Source of the DNA: Flexamia atlantica
Lineage: Eukaryota; Arthropoda; Insecta; Hemiptera; Cicadellidae
Direction: 5' to 3'
Assembly (NCBI GenBank): GCA_035578135.1
Contig: JAQJVK010000006.1
Location: 19,661,285 to 19,725,284, forward strand
Length of the DNA stretch: 64,000 nucleotides
Both the position numbers and the translations under genes were made by a program. Shown here piece by piece: positions 12,394 through 25,345 of the stretch (position 1 is the first letter of the stretch; the number at the start of each line of letters is the position of its first letter). The notes under the pieces were generated by a model that saw nothing but the letters and a program-made list of their open reading frames with translations, made no database searches and was not told where the DNA came from.

Positions 12394-14233
12394 TACATCA
12401 TAATTTTCAGCGGTGATAGGCAGGTTTTTTACTAGATTAAAAGGTTCTGCAGTTACACACAACAGTTATAAACAAAGGGTTATGTAGTTATTACTCAGAT
12501 TTCATAACATTATGAAGTCAGTGAGTTTGAGTAATCATTTGATCAATGTAGAGCGTAAGCATTTGCAAACTCATAAATCTACGTCAACATAAACATCTTC
12601 TACTGTTAGGTTAACAATTTAAAATTGTTATGACGCCTTAGCACGTTTTCCCACCAATACTGTACTCATTAATTTAAACATAGTAAATTAGAAGAGTTTT
12701 AAAGATTAGTTTCGATAATATTTGACTCATTTAGTAGTCCAGTGTAAAAAAACTAACACCGTAAAGTAGAAAAAATTAAACCTTTATAAAAAACTACCGT
12801 TCATGAGGATTTTGACTAACAGTAATTTGAAGTTTCATTTATTTTATTTTACAAAGTTTAATTCTAACTTCAATTGAAATATGAGAGTTTATGACGATGT
12901 CTAATTATAATATCTCTTAATTGTTCTTATTAAAAATTTCGTTTGGAAATTACAATAAAATCATGAAAAAATGTTATAACGAAGTTGATGCCATTTTATT
13001 ACTACATTAATTTAGAAAAAAAGTATTTTATTTATTTTTACCTTATAAACGTGCACATATTTTGCCACTAATACCATGTTGTGTAACACTATGGTACATA
13101 ACGTTTTGAACACTTATGTCCAGACACCCAGTATGAGTGAACCAAGAGCATTAAATTAAAATTAAAATTATTCGAGAAGACATCATTGACTAAAACCGGG
13201 TCCAATTTGAGTATTATTTTCATGGGTTCAAATAAAAGTTGTAAGTTATTTTAGTTTTGGAAAACAAACTATTTAGCTTCTAAGATATCCATTCAATTAC
13301 ATGTTAGTAACATTAGAATAATAAGTTACGTTTAGATTGTCAAATAATATTTAAAAATGTGGGATATTATATTTATACGTTGAATGTGTTTGAGAGTAAA
13401 TATTTTACACGCGGCCTAGTTTGACCTGAATATTCGACCTGGGATTGGCGTGTAAGATCTATATCTCAGTCGTGTTTTGAATATCTCAACCGTGTCCATA
13501 TCATCACCTTCCCTAGTTGTAAAAACGGGGGGTGAATAACATGGGAGGTAAATATCAACGTGGCTGTGTGGAAGCGTTGAAGTAATTAGAAAAAAATTAA
13601 GCTAAATCTAATTAATTAGAGAAGGAATAAGGTTAAATAGATTATTTTACTAGAATTGAAAATTAAAATCAGTTCTATAGATCTTGTTACATACTGAATT
13701 TTCAAAACTATTTAGATTAATTAAGACATTAGAATAAATATTTTATTACTAAATTATTTTCACCTGTATTCTTTTATAGGCCCTTTTTTAATGGACTTTA
13801 TTTTAAGATTTTTACAAAACGTAAGCCTTATAAAGTGTATATACGGCTTACCGTATATAAACTATTACACTTAAGTAAATATTCTTATGTATATATTTAC
13901 ACTTATGTAAATATCCATTTTTCTGGCTTGAACTAGTCATTCTGACTTTTCGCAAAAAAACTTGATTTACATTACATTATTTTTCTTTTCCCGAAAATAT
14001 GGATCATGATGTAGTCGATTAAAAATATGTCTATACCTAAAGGTAATTGCGATATAACGTTGAAAGGTTGTATCTTAGTGAAATAATCTGATAAAAACTA
14101 TGGAACATAGTCTACTCATGAGCGACGACCTTGTAAAATATTCGGCCATTTATTTTTGATTTTATGTAGGCTCTTACTAAATCCTTCACTATAAACAAAT
14201 TATCTTAAAATGGCAACGTATTAAGTATTTTTG

Positions 14234-14265
<32 letters not shown>

Positions 14266-17200
14266 GGATTTTCTTCTTCACTACATTTGATGTCATAGAC
14301 TTTAAAGCAGCTGCAAAGCAAGAAATGTGTATCTGCTTCAATAGCTTTCTTTTTTTTACTTAAGAGGTTACTTGACTTAACTGTGATCATGGCCTTAGGT
14401 CGAAACAACTGTCAGTTAAAGTAAAACATATTAACAAAACAGAGTACACTGGTTTTTATTTTTAAAACAATATTGATGTATCATTTGTTGTAAAAAATCT
14501 AGAACCAGCTAAATTATTTGATCATATTCAAGTAAAAAACTCCTGGACTGATACCGTAGACGACCGCAGATTAATCATATATGTATTGTTAGCATGGATA
14601 ACAATTTTGACAATTTTATTGTTAATTGCTGCATATTTAATTCACATCCTTAATATAAAATTGAATGTTTTGAACGCTCAGTCACGTACCCCACCAAGAG
14701 ATTACATGTAATTCTACACATACAATACTTTAACTCACTCACATATCACCGCAATTAAAAACAAAATGACTATTTCAAAACTAAATTCAGCCAAAATTTC
14801 AACTAAATTTACTTAAGGAGACCGAAAGGGCGAAAGAAGACATGACCGCTCAATCAAAAAGTCAGTTGATCTATTCTACCGCGTTCCGCTGGAAGGGTCG
14901 TGAGTAGGTAGGATGCGCTGGTTCAAGACCGCGGCGCGGCGCTGGAAGGGGGGATGAAGAGTCGGGGCGAACATCAAGATTTCCGCTCGTTAAGGAAGAT
15001 GTCCGTGTCATCCTGAGGACCGCGAAAGCTCCTTAAGTAACATTTTCGAATTGGTCAACCGGTGGTAGGTTGACGTTTAAGCCAGGGGTGTGTAACTACG
15101 TGACGAAAACTTAATCATTTTCGAAACTCAAAACTTAATAAATCATAGACTCAATAGTTCCTCTCATGAAACTATAACTTGTCCGTCTGCCTGTCTGACC
15201 GATCGTCTTTCATTCGTCCTTTACCAGCTGACGCCAACAATATGTGCCCGGTAGGGAATTCTTCTAAGAACTGTATCAACAACCTTTAAGACATTCCCTA
15301 TTAGGGATGACAGCCAATGAGGAGGCAATTATCTGCTCGGCGGGAGGAAGAAAGAAGAGGATAGGGAAAAAGAGGCCTCGGGTCGAGAGGAGGGAAGACA
15401 GTGGTGTGTGATGTGTGAGTGAGCTAGGAGGGTGTGTTGTGGGTAATTTGTTGATTCCTTTGTTATTTATAAGAAGGTACTGTAGATATTCAATATTATG
15501 TAAACATATTTTATAAGAAAGTATTATCTCATTTTTCAATTTGAAGTTATCAAGTCATTCATTTAATATGTAATCAATGTAATAATAATTTACAAGTTAA
15601 TTAATAATGTAAATTCAATCCATTGACATTTTAAGCTCAAGTTTGTCAGGGCAAACACTGTAAATTCAATTCTATTTTAATTTTGTTCTCATTTGATTTT
15701 CCTGTTTCATTTGAATTTTGGTTTACTTTGATATTTTTGCTTTGTTTATCAAACCTTTTGTTTGAGCAGTCTTGTGACCTACTCTTTTCAGTTACCTCTC
15801 GCCAATGCTTAGTTCATTATTTAGTTTATGTAGGCCCAGGACTGGCAATATATATACGTATAAAATTATATACAAACATTGTATATCTTATTATTTATTG
15901 ATTTTTTTAGAAGAGAGTAACTTAATTTTTAAATTTTAGAGGAAATATATTGTACCTTTACAGATATTATACCTATGGACATTTAAGTAAAAATTTTCTT
16001 TTTGAACTAAAATCATGTACGACCCGGGGTTGAGGGGCCACTTGAAAAATGTTCTAGTTATTGAGACGAGTTAAAAAGCTGTATTCAATATAAAATCAAT
16101 TGTATGGAAAATACTTGTTTTTATATAAAGTCCGAAAGATATCTTTGGATCTAAAGGAGATGAAAAAGTATCAGCTCTACTTGGGCTATAGATGTTATTT
16201 AAAAAATGGTAAGTTCTTTATTAAAAGACTGTGCTTATTTAAAGTCCTATACTACTAATCTCCTTTAGATTAACTGCTTCTAATTTTATGTAGCTTAAAT
16301 GCAAGCCAAAGATTCGTTAAATTATTTAAGACCGAAACGAACATTTCATCTCATTTATATATTGAGATATTATTGTTACACTGGAAATAATATTTAAAAA
16401 AATATAATGTTTTTCTGTGTTATTGGATATTAACTCAGCTCAAAATTAACTAATCTTATAGACCAATAGCTTAAATTAACGCTGCAATTTGAGACTAAAC
16501 TTAACTTTCTAACTTCTTTATAACCGGATATATAGGACTTTATAAGGAAGGAAATATTTTCTAGAACAATGATTTTATGCTTAATAAAGCTATTCAACTC
16601 CTCTCAACACCGACAGTTTTGAGCAATCAGTAGCTCAGAGGAAAGCCATATTTTTTTCAAGATCCGACTGTTTTTCAAGATGGCAGCTCAATCCAGGGTC
16701 GCACATGAGTAGACTGCTCCATCTTGCTTATCGCACTTTTTTTATCAGGTACTTTATATCGCTAGAACTTCTAGCTCATACTGGTTTTGGTGCTAATTTT
16801 ACTCGTCTTATATTCTGGCTATGGATATAATTATATGTCAATAAATAAATTCATGTAAATTATACGGGAATTATGTAGTATAAGACAAAAGCTGCATCTA
16901 TTTATTGCAAGTATTCCTTTCCAGGTCCGCTGTTTCTCCCGGCCAGATTGCCGCTGTTTTATTCATGGGTTCCGTCCCATTCTCCCCTCATCTCTTCACA
17001 AGTTGCGTGTGCAGTGCGGATTGTCAATGGCGGTTGTGAGCATTATGTATGAGGTCATATCACGGAAAGTATTGTCTTACTTACATTCAATTGCTATGGT
17101 ATTGTTCAAATTTCATTAGAGTAAGATGCGATGTAAGCTAAAAGCAATTTTCATTGTAGAAAACAAACTATAATTGAATATAAGAGTTGCTATTGTTCAG

Positions 17201-18344
17201 AGTTGACAAAGATTTAATACAATTCATTTCAACAACGCTTTTTAGTTCTATCTAGCCTACTCGTTGTTTTGCCTAAATCACGAAAATCAGATTTTTTAGC
17301 TTTGAGGCTATCTTCTGCAAACAATTCATTTAGATAATTCTCAATTTTACAAGATTTATATTTTTTATGCGGCATCATCCTATTCGTATAATTTTAGTAC
17401 AAATTTAGTTAAGTTATACTAAAATTAATTTATTTTAAGACTAAGTACTTTTTTAGCCTCATGAGTGAAAATATTAAGATATCCTTTCTTAGCACGCATC
17501 TAGAGCATGTAAAGAATATTTTTGCAATGTTTAATGGCCCAAAGTCTTAGTCTTCTAGAATTTACGATCAGTCAGTCAGTCAACCGTTATTGGCCTTTAT
17601 ATACAGAAAACTACACGGGACCAGAATGAGGATTTAGTAAAGGTCACATTAATGTTTTTTATGTATTCAAAAACAGTAATAACACAAATAAAGCGAGAAA
17701 AAATTCTAAAAGTTTTCTTTTATAATGGTTTTTTTTATTAAAAAAGTGTGTAATACACATAAAAAAAATTGTATGTATATATATTAAATATAAGGAAAGT
17801 AGATGCCCTTACAAAACTTGTTATTTATCACTAAACCCTTATATCTCAGTAGACTTATGTTTTCAGTTGGATATAAAAAATAAGTTTAAAATAATTGTTT
17901 TAATCAGAAATTGAATGAAATGCCGAACTCTTAAGAGTATTTATCGACCTGAGACGGATTTTGTTACGGATTATTATGTAGGTGGTCCCACTGGGTTGAA
18001 TCAAGGCTGATTAGTGGCATCATAATGCGATGCGGGCTCCACAGCCGTGAGCCCGACTGATCACAAGTTTGCAGTAGAGCTTATCAGCAAAGCTATTGAA
18101 GCAGATACACATTTATTGCTTTGCAGCTACTTTAAAGTCTTTGACATAAAATCTATGACAAAAGCCATCGTAAAATTTTCTCAAACTTAATCATTCGTAC
18201 CTTTAGGTAAACTTGAATTGAACTTAGCTAAACTTCTTAGTAAACGTTAGAAACTCGAAAAAATATCTCGTTATCATATAGTTTATTTGAAAAAAATTGT
18301 GTTTATTTGGTATAAAATTGTATATTGGCATAACTGATAAAATA
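12394..18344. other. gene-free AT-rich DNA
   Basis: Nearly 6 kb without a supported gene. A (TA)n run lies at about 14238-14266. At 14890-14940 there is a GC-rich patch with a B-box-like GGTTCAAGACC. Segments at about 14282-14345 (minus) and 18095-18165 (plus) encode a similar short peptide string (AIEADTH.LLC), so they are diverged inverted copies of some repeat. The family is not recognised. Confidence 0.5.
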
Positions 18345-18948
18345 CCCCCATTGCAGCAGACCTGCATATTCAGCGAATTTCAAGTGCAAAACAACATATT
18401 TCAATCCAACATAGCGAGAGTCTACATGTTTTGGTAAGCTCCTTAAGAATTACATGGGGAATGAGTATGCAGGTTTGCTGTTACAGGTATATTAAAACTG
18501 GGTGGTTTTAATTAAATATTTAGTAGATCTGAACTAGAAGGAGCTATTTACCAAGTTTTAATAAAATATGTTGAGAAATAACCGAGATATAGAATTTTAC
18601 TTATTTCCCACAAGGTTAACATTCGGACAACGTACTATGTTTACCACTTTCAATATCTCGGTAACCAATGGACATAGAGCAGTGATTCAAAATACTAAAT
18701 TATTTGTTTTTTTGAGCTGAATTCAATGGTGCCCACAAATTCTATAAATTTAATTTGTCTATGTAAAAAACTCAAAAAACCCATTTTTGGGGGTTTATCC
18801 CCCTTTACCCCCCCTTCCGGTGGTCCGATCGGGCTGGTTCACGAACTCGTCCAGTTGATTACCGCTTGACATGTCGGTACCAAATTTCATAAAGATCGGA
18901 CCATTTTTGCAGCCGCTATCGTGCTAACAGACACATAGATATATATAT
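18345..18948 (+). repeat. dispersed repeat with (TA)n core, copy a (interrupted)
   Basis: It starts with a CCCCCATTGCAGCAGACCTGCAT block and includes TTTCAATATCTCGGTAACCAA and GGTCCGATCGGGCTGG. It reaches a short TA run, where the inverted-repeat element at 18949 interrupts it. Related copies are at 19076, 48960 (minus) and 54270. Confidence 0.75.
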
Positions 18949-19670
18949 ACCGGATGTCTCAACTAAAGTGAACCAATAGCTAACTTTTTTATTATAAATC
19001 TGACAAAGAACTTCCTATGGGGGACTTCCCTTTATTTTTAAAGCTGCTTTTGAGTCACTTCGAAATTTAAACATAATACCCCCGTTGCAGCAGACCTTCA
19101 TACTCAGTGAATTTCAAATGCAAATCAACGTATTTCAATCCAACATAGCGAGATTTGACATGTTTTGGTTAGCTCCATAAGAATAACATGGGGAATGAGT
19201 ATGCAGGTCTGCTGCTACAGGTATATTAAAACTGGATGCTTTTGATTCAATATTTAGTAGATCTGAACTAGAAGAAGCTATTTACCAAGTTTTATCAAGA
19301 TATGTTGAGAAATAACCGAGATATAGAATTTTACTTATTTCCCATAAGGTTAACATTGGGACAACGTACTGTGTTTACCACTTTCAATATCTCGGTAACC
19401 AATGGACATAGAGCAGTGATTCAAGATACTAAATTGTTTGTTTTTTTTTGAGCTGAACTCAATGGTGCCAACAAAAATTCGATAAATTTTATTTTTCTAT
19501 GTAAAAAACTCAAAAAACCTATTTTTGAGGGGGTTTATCCCCCTTTACCCCCCCTTCCGATGGTCCGATCGGGCTGGTTCACGAACTCATCCGAATAATT
19601 ACTACTTTACACGCCTGTGCCAAATTTCATTCCGATTGGACCATTTTTGCGAGCGCTATCGTGCTTACAG

Positions 19671-19728
<58 letters not shown>

Positions 19729-20488
19729 AGAAATTTGAACGAATGGTGTTTTTTGCTTCTGGGGGCCCCAAAACGAAAAGTTATCATGCTCTTGGGCTTA
19801 GGTCTTACCATGAGACCTACGGTAATAGCTTCTTCCCTATAGGGGAAATTCGCTAATATGGCCGCCATTTTCCAATATGGCAGACAACTTAGATATTTCT
19901 TTTGGAACACCCTGTAGTTTATGGCGTTTTTGGATTCTACGCTTAATTTTAGGAACTTTTTATTCTGGCTCATTTTTTCGTAAACTCAATAGCCTTAAGA
20001 GTAAATCATATCAAAAATAACTAATTTCCACCAGCGAATCTTGACTCAAAATTATTTTGTGGTTAAATCTCAACTAAACTAACATTTTTAGGCACTTTTA
20101 TTCTTTGGTATCTTTTATTTTAACCCAACCGTTTTCGATGTACAGACTACCAACACTATCCCAATGCATTTTAAAGGGGGAAAAATCAAACTTTAACTGC
20201 TCATAGCTCCTTAACTATTGGGTTTAGGGAATAATTGGAAAGAATAAAAAGTTCCTAAAATTAAGTGTAGAATCCAAAAACGCTATAATATATAGAGTGT
20301 TCTATAAAGTTCTATAAAGTGTTCTATAAAGTTGTCCGACATATTGGAAAATTGCGGCCATATTTTGAAATTTCGAAGTGACTCCAAAAAGCAGTGTTAA
20401 AATAAAGGGGAGTCCTCCATAAGAAGTTCATTATCAGATTTATAATGAATAAGTTAGCTATTGGTTCACTTTAGGTGAGACACCCAGT
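18949..20488. mobile_element. DNA element with ~125-bp terminal inverted repeats
   Basis: The left end CCGGATGTCTCAACTAAAGTG and the right end (reverse complement CTGGGTGTCTCACCTAAAGTG) begin arms of about 125 bp matching with scattered differences (18949-19075 versus about 20365-20488). The element sits between two TA runs. It contains another copy of the (TA)n-core repeat. No transposase is seen, and a related right end occurs at about 52310-52492. Confidence 0.65.
19076..19858 (+). repeat. dispersed repeat with (TA)n core, copy b (complete)
   Basis: Full-looking copy: CCCCCGTTGCAGCAGACC start, the AATATCTCGGTAACCAATGG block, the GGTCCGATCGGGCTGGTTC block, then (TA)n at 19672-19726. The conserved end block (CTTCTGGGGGCCCCAAAACG to CCCTATAGGGGAA) contains two small hairpins. 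The ORFs crossing it, with IYIYIY runs, are microsatellite translations. Confidence 0.8.
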
Positions 20489-21227
20489 ATATATATTCTA
20501 TATAAATAGAATCAATTCGATGAGTGGTAAACACAGTAATTTGTTCCAATGTTAATCTTACCTATAAAAATAAAAACATTTCTATTTCTTTGGAATTCAA
20601 TGACTTTTTTACTTTTGTACCAATTGGATAGTTATTTTTTTTGTTTTCATCGTATTTTTTGGGACAAGGTATGCGTGAAATAAAATTTTAAATTCGACCC
20701 TGGGGCTCTCTTCCACGGGCATTTACAGTTGCTTGACCATGTGTGCATTCTGGTGGAGTAACTTGAGAAATAATTCAAATCATAACCATATGTTGACATG
20801 TAAACAAAATGCGAATTTGAATTATGTGTTTATTTATTTATACTTGGATTATTCTTTTGTAGTTCAAGAATTTTGTGAAATTAAATGGTCTAATCAAAAG
20901 TTACTTTTTGTATCTGAAGAATCCTGATTACATGACACGTGAATCTACCTTTTTATCCAACTAACCATTTAGGATGTTCAGAAATGAAGATAAATCCTCA
21001 TAGTTTTTTTTGGTCTTAGGAACATTAATATTGCAAGCCTTATATGAGTGTGTGAAAAACTGCAGTTTTTTATTTGATCAGAGAGGTTGAGAAGTGTTTG
21101 AGTTCATAGTTCACCAAAATCATGAATATAATTTAAGTTTGATATACCATTGATTCAGTACTATTCTGATTCATAAAAATGCCACGATACCCTCGACGCA
21201 ACAACCTGGGCCGTAGAGAACATTTTT
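20489..21227. other. non-coding spacer
   Basis: No supported gene or RNA. A short TATA-rich stretch follows the inverted-repeat element. The remainder shows no recognisable repeat. Confidence 0.4.
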
Positions 21228-21377
21228 ACATTTACATTTACATATCCTCTTCTCTTCTGGCCTTCCTAGGATGGCACTGGAGGCGTCAATAGATTCTTCC
21301 GAATCTTTCATGCTGACGAACCAAGTCCGTGCGTCATGCCACAAAAGCCTCCCTGCAGCTTGTTCTACGGGGCAGTC

Positions 21378-23213
21378 TCAGAATTGATCTGATGGCCTTT
21401 TTCTGCCAGGCAACACTTTGTTTAGATTGCCTTTTGCTGTACCCCACAAGACAATGGAGTAGGCTATGTGTGACTCAATTAGGCTGAAGTAGACCGTCCT
21501 CAGAAGCGGAATGTTAGGTCTGCCTATCTTGTTTAGCCTCCGGAGTACAAAAACACCTCCAGCAAGTTTTCCCTCGATCCGCTCAATCTGACCACCCCAC
21601 GAAAGATCTTCTCCCAATCTCACCCCTAAGAAGTCAACCGAGTCGACCTCTTCAAGCTGGTCTTCGTCGATGCAAATTGGAAAGTTTGTGGACAATTTTG
21701 AGTTTCTTTTTTGAGTTGTTTGGACGCTCATGAATTTTGTTTTGGTTGTGTTCAAGGCGAGGTTGTTTTTGGAAAAAAATTGTGCCATGGAGTTTATTTT
21801 GATTGTTGCCTCAACCTCTAAATTTTGAAGATTTTTTTTTTATGAAGACTGTTGTGTCATCTGCAAAAATGAACAGGTTGTCTGAGGGCAGTGACTGTTC
21901 AATGTCATTTACATAAATGAGAAACAGGACAGGCCCAAGTATCGATCCCTGCGGGACGCCACTTGTTATTAATTTTGAATCGGATTTTACAAATTTTATT
22001 TTAGAGTTGGCTTCATGAGCAACCATTGTTATTTGGTGTCTGCCTGTCATGTAGGAAGAAAGCCAATTTAGGGCTGTGCCCTCAAAGCCCAAAAGTGCCA
22101 ATTTTTGATTCAGAATTTTGTGATTGACGCAGTCGAAAGCTTTGGAGAGGTCAGCGAAACAACCGATCACTGTCTCTCCAGCTTCCATTGCATCTGTGCA
22201 CTCATTGACGAAGTCAATGAGAGCAGATTTGGTTGATTTGTTTTTGCGAAAACCATATTGTCTTTGGCAGATCAATTGGTTTTCTTCTAGGAAAGATGTG
22301 ATTTGAATGCATGCGACTTTTTCCAAGAGCTTGGCCATTGAAGGCAGGAGTGAGATTGGTCGATAATTTTGAACCAGATTTTTTCTTCCTTCTTGTGGAT
22401 TGACCGAATTAAAGCAATTTTACCCCCGTCCGGGAAGATTCCCCCCCTCAGGGATGAGTTTACCAAATGCAAAACAGGTCGAAGAATTTCATCTTTGCAA
22501 TGTTTTAAAATTTTAATGCTAATTTCATCAATTCCTGCAGATGTTTTAGGGGCCAGTTTTGATAATATGTCTGTGAGATACTTTTCACTGACTGTTTCAA
22601 AGTGATGAAATATAGCAGTAGCATTTAACATTATCTGTGGCATAGTATTTTCATTTCCAACATTTCCAACATTGCCAACATTGGTGGCGTGCCTGGGATT
22701 TTTTTTATTTATTTCGTTTGCAACATTTACAAAATATTCATTAAACAGCTCACTGACTTTTCTAGGATTTTCAATTTTCTTTCCATCATTCTGAAGTGTT
22801 ATGTTCTCGGTTTTATTTTTGTTTTTAGGCCTATATTTATTGACAATCTCCCAGGTAGCTTTTGATTTGCTTTCTGCACTTTCGATTTTTTTATTTCTCC
22901 ATTCTGCTTTAGCACTTTTAACTTGGTTTTTGTAGTTTTCTCTTGACCGCAAATATTCTTCTTTATCTTTATTTGATGTAGTTTCCTTCCAGCTTTTGTA
23001 ATTGGCAAACATTTGTTTCTTTAGGTGGCGAGTTATATTATTTTGCCAATTTATTTTGCTTGTTGTGCGAACTTTCTTATTTACGTTTGGACAGGCAACG
23101 TCAAAGTGATATAAGAGAGTGCTCATAAAGTTGTCATAGATTTCATTTACGTCAGTAGCTTTTAGTGTCTCCTCCCATTTTTCTTTTTTTAGCCTAATTT
23201 TTAGTTCATCCAA
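21378..23213 (-). pseudogene. LINE reverse transcriptase, frameshifted
   Basis: The linker and N-terminal fingers are in 22287-23213, including AGIDEISIKILK. The catalytic palm is in 21811-22338: QYGFRKNKST, ADLSKAFDCVNH, GVPQGSILGPVLF and the FADDT active site. The C-terminal part (21378-21788) has LGVRLGEDLSW and SYSIVLWG. Two frame changes split them. The order and motifs place it in the Jockey/CR1 group. I cannot fix the clade by eye. Confidence 0.88.
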
Positions 23214-23284
23214 TGTTTGCCCATTTATTTTTCGACCTGTGATGGATTTGTAGGACGAGGTGTGTTTGTCTGTAACTGCAATTT

Positions 23285-23955
23285 TTACACTGATTGCGTG
23301 ATGGTCTGATAGTGTGGCTGAATGACTTCAGCTGAATCTGTTTCCAAATTGGTGATGAAATTGTCTATGCATGATTCGTGATCCTCTGTTACTCTAGTCG
23401 GTGTTTCAATTATTGTGTTTAGTCCGAAGCTGTTTATGATGTTGTGGAATTTTTTATTTGTGCGGTTAGGATTTAGGATATCTATATTAAAATCTCCTGC
23501 CAAAATAACTTCCTTATTTTCCTTCTGTATAGCTTCAAGGTATGCATTTAATTTTTCAAAAAAAAAGGTTCTAGGTTGCGGTCATCTGGAGCTCTATAGA
23601 TAGCGGCTAAGATAAATTGCATTTTCTTTAGTTTGATTTTAACATCTACACATTCAAAAGTTTTTTGCTCACTGAACTGCTTACCTAGGTTGAGTTTCTG
23701 AGCTGTTATTTGAGACGATGTTCTCAAATAAATAGCCACGCCACCCAGCCTATAATCTGTACGACAAAAACTGTTAACAAGCTCATAATTTAAGATCTGG
23801 CATGCTTCTATGGAGTCATCCCCCACTCCGTGTTCGCTTACAAGAAATAGATCAGGCTTTTCATCATCTAGATATTCCTCTACTATTTCTACTTTCTCAG
23901 CCAACCCTCTAACATTCAAGTGAGCAATTTTCAGAAAGGTTTTTTTAGATGGACT
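23285..23955 (-). pseudogene. LINE apurinic-type endonuclease, frameshifted
   Basis: Two frames carry the endonuclease: 23548-23919 with HLNVRG and LFLVSEHG segments and IYRAP, and 23285-23503 with the catalytic AGDFNID motif and the SCIDNFIT segment. The domain nicks target DNA in target-primed reverse transcription. The join at about 23520 is out of frame, so this copy is inactive. Confidence 0.85.
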
Positions 23956-23960
23956 CTTAT

Positions 23961-24351
23961 TTTTTGCAAAAAATTTGTGATTAGGCCTATCTATTTTATG
24001 TTTATGTGTTATGTTTTGTATTCTTGTGGCTGAGTGACCCCATTTTTTTGTTGTTTTCTGGTGAGAATGAGAACGCAGTGGTGTGAGTGTAGGACACTTT
24101 CGGGCAAGTCAAAACGACAAAAAACGAGTCTCGAAATGAAGATGAATGTGCTTTATTTAATCTAAACCATCAACGAGGAGATCTTGCATTCAATCCCCAT
24201 TGAGCTGCGTTCAATTATAACGCGACGATCGATTACAGTTTATTGCCAATAGTTGCTATTGGCTCATTAAACATTTTGTGTCAACAGTTGCAATGATTTT
24301 AGGTTTAAAAATGAATCCCCTGTAATGTACTGTACCAGTGGTCAACTACAA
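23961..24351. other. spacer, possible LINE 5' region
   Basis: No coding signal. This stretch may hold the 5' end of the minus-strand LINE (ORF1 is not seen) and the unseen 5' part of the Helitron. No boundary can be set from the sequence. Confidence 0.35.
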
Positions 24352-25270
24352 TTATTCACACGATTGGCATCTCAGGTTGAACCAGGCAAAACTCAGTTCC
24401 GTGAAATACGTACATCTTCGGGATGCTACAAATATTGTTTGATATGCATTTAATGACAGCAGCCTGACTAAACTCCCAGCAACATACGTCGGAAGTCCGC
24501 GACATAAGCGCATGAGTACTCTTAGGATGCTAAGTTGGATGTACGTCATTATGGTACACCAGATTTGTTTATTACGTTCACGTGCAATTCAAACTGGTCA
24601 GAAATCATACAAGACTTATTTCCTGGCCAATCTCCCATTGATCGCCATATCACCACAAGAGTTTTTAAAAGAAAATCAAAGTTACTCATGGATTTTATTG
24701 TTAAGCATTGCATGTTCGGCGAGACGCATTGTGGGATGTATTCAGTAGAATGGCAAAACGCGGGTTGCAACACGCACACATCCTTATTTGGTTGGTTGAG
24801 AGGATAAAACCAAATGAAATGGATTATGTGATTTCAGCTAATATAATGAAGAATTTCCATTCAGCTAAAAGTTGGATCAGTAATTATTGTGTTGCGGGGT
24901 ATTAGCTCACTAGGCCCCCTACGTATTTGTAATGGCACTCAGGTGATGGTGAAAAAATTAATTAACAAGATAATTGAGGAAACGATTTCGCAAAAAAAAA
25001 ACTACAAAGGTGAAGAAGTTTTCATTCCATGTATCCAAATGATTCCAAACGATACGCCCTTTGACTTTAAGCGGCAACTATTTCCAGCAGCTTGCATTTG
25101 CAATTTTCTAATTAAACGGACAGTCGTTGAATGTTTCTGGAAACAACCTTGAAAATCCATGATTTTCACATGGCCAATTGCATGTCGCCTGATCCAGTGT
25201 CGGAACACTGTAAAAAATAATGTTTACGCCAGAAAAAAACTAACAATGTTGTATATTAAAAAAGCTTTAG
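24352..25270 (+). pseudogene. Helitron Rep/helicase remnant, internally deleted
   Basis: Plus-strand frames, frequently shifted, encode the Helitron_like_N region (LPATYVGSPRHM at about 24475, GTPDLFITFTCNSNW at about 24550, FIVKHCMFGE and HAHILIWL at about 24780). The sequence then jumps to the C-terminal PIF1-type helicase end (LRICNGTQ at about 24910, IPNDTPFDFKRQLFP at about 25050, HGQL near 25170). Most of the helicase is missing between these parts. The product would be a rolling-circle replication initiator/helicase, and this copy is dead. Confidence 0.85.
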
Positions 25271-25345
25271 AATAAAAAGTATGCTGTTGATGTGACTATT
25301 TTGATATTTGATATTGACATGGGCTAACGAAGGACACTTTTGATC

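Larger units (their letters stand above)
21228..23960 (-). mobile_element. APE-type LINE (Jockey/CR1-like), decayed
   Basis: Minus-strand LINE with apurinic endonuclease, reverse transcriptase and C-terminal region in order, ending in a short tandem TGTAAA tail (plus-strand TTTACA repeats at about 21226-21245). Frame breaks fall near 23540, 23270, 22300 and 21800. The frame is readable upstream of the first methionine to about 23955 (KIAHLNVRG), the usual start of the endonuclease. Confidence 0.88.

Noticed and set aside
14205..14408. Possible conserved peptide AIEADTH.LLC, also seen near 18100 on the other strand
   Set aside because: Two short diverged copies with no further coding context; more likely an unknown non-coding repeat than an exon.
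15276..15539. 87-aa ORF, minus strand
   Set aside because: Low-complexity Ser/Thr/His/Pro run, no motif, no neighbours in frame.
19665..19973. 102-aa ORF with IYIYIY run
   Set aside because: It is a translation of (TA)n; the same applies to similar ORFs at 19525, 14205, 55037, 55165 and 55188.
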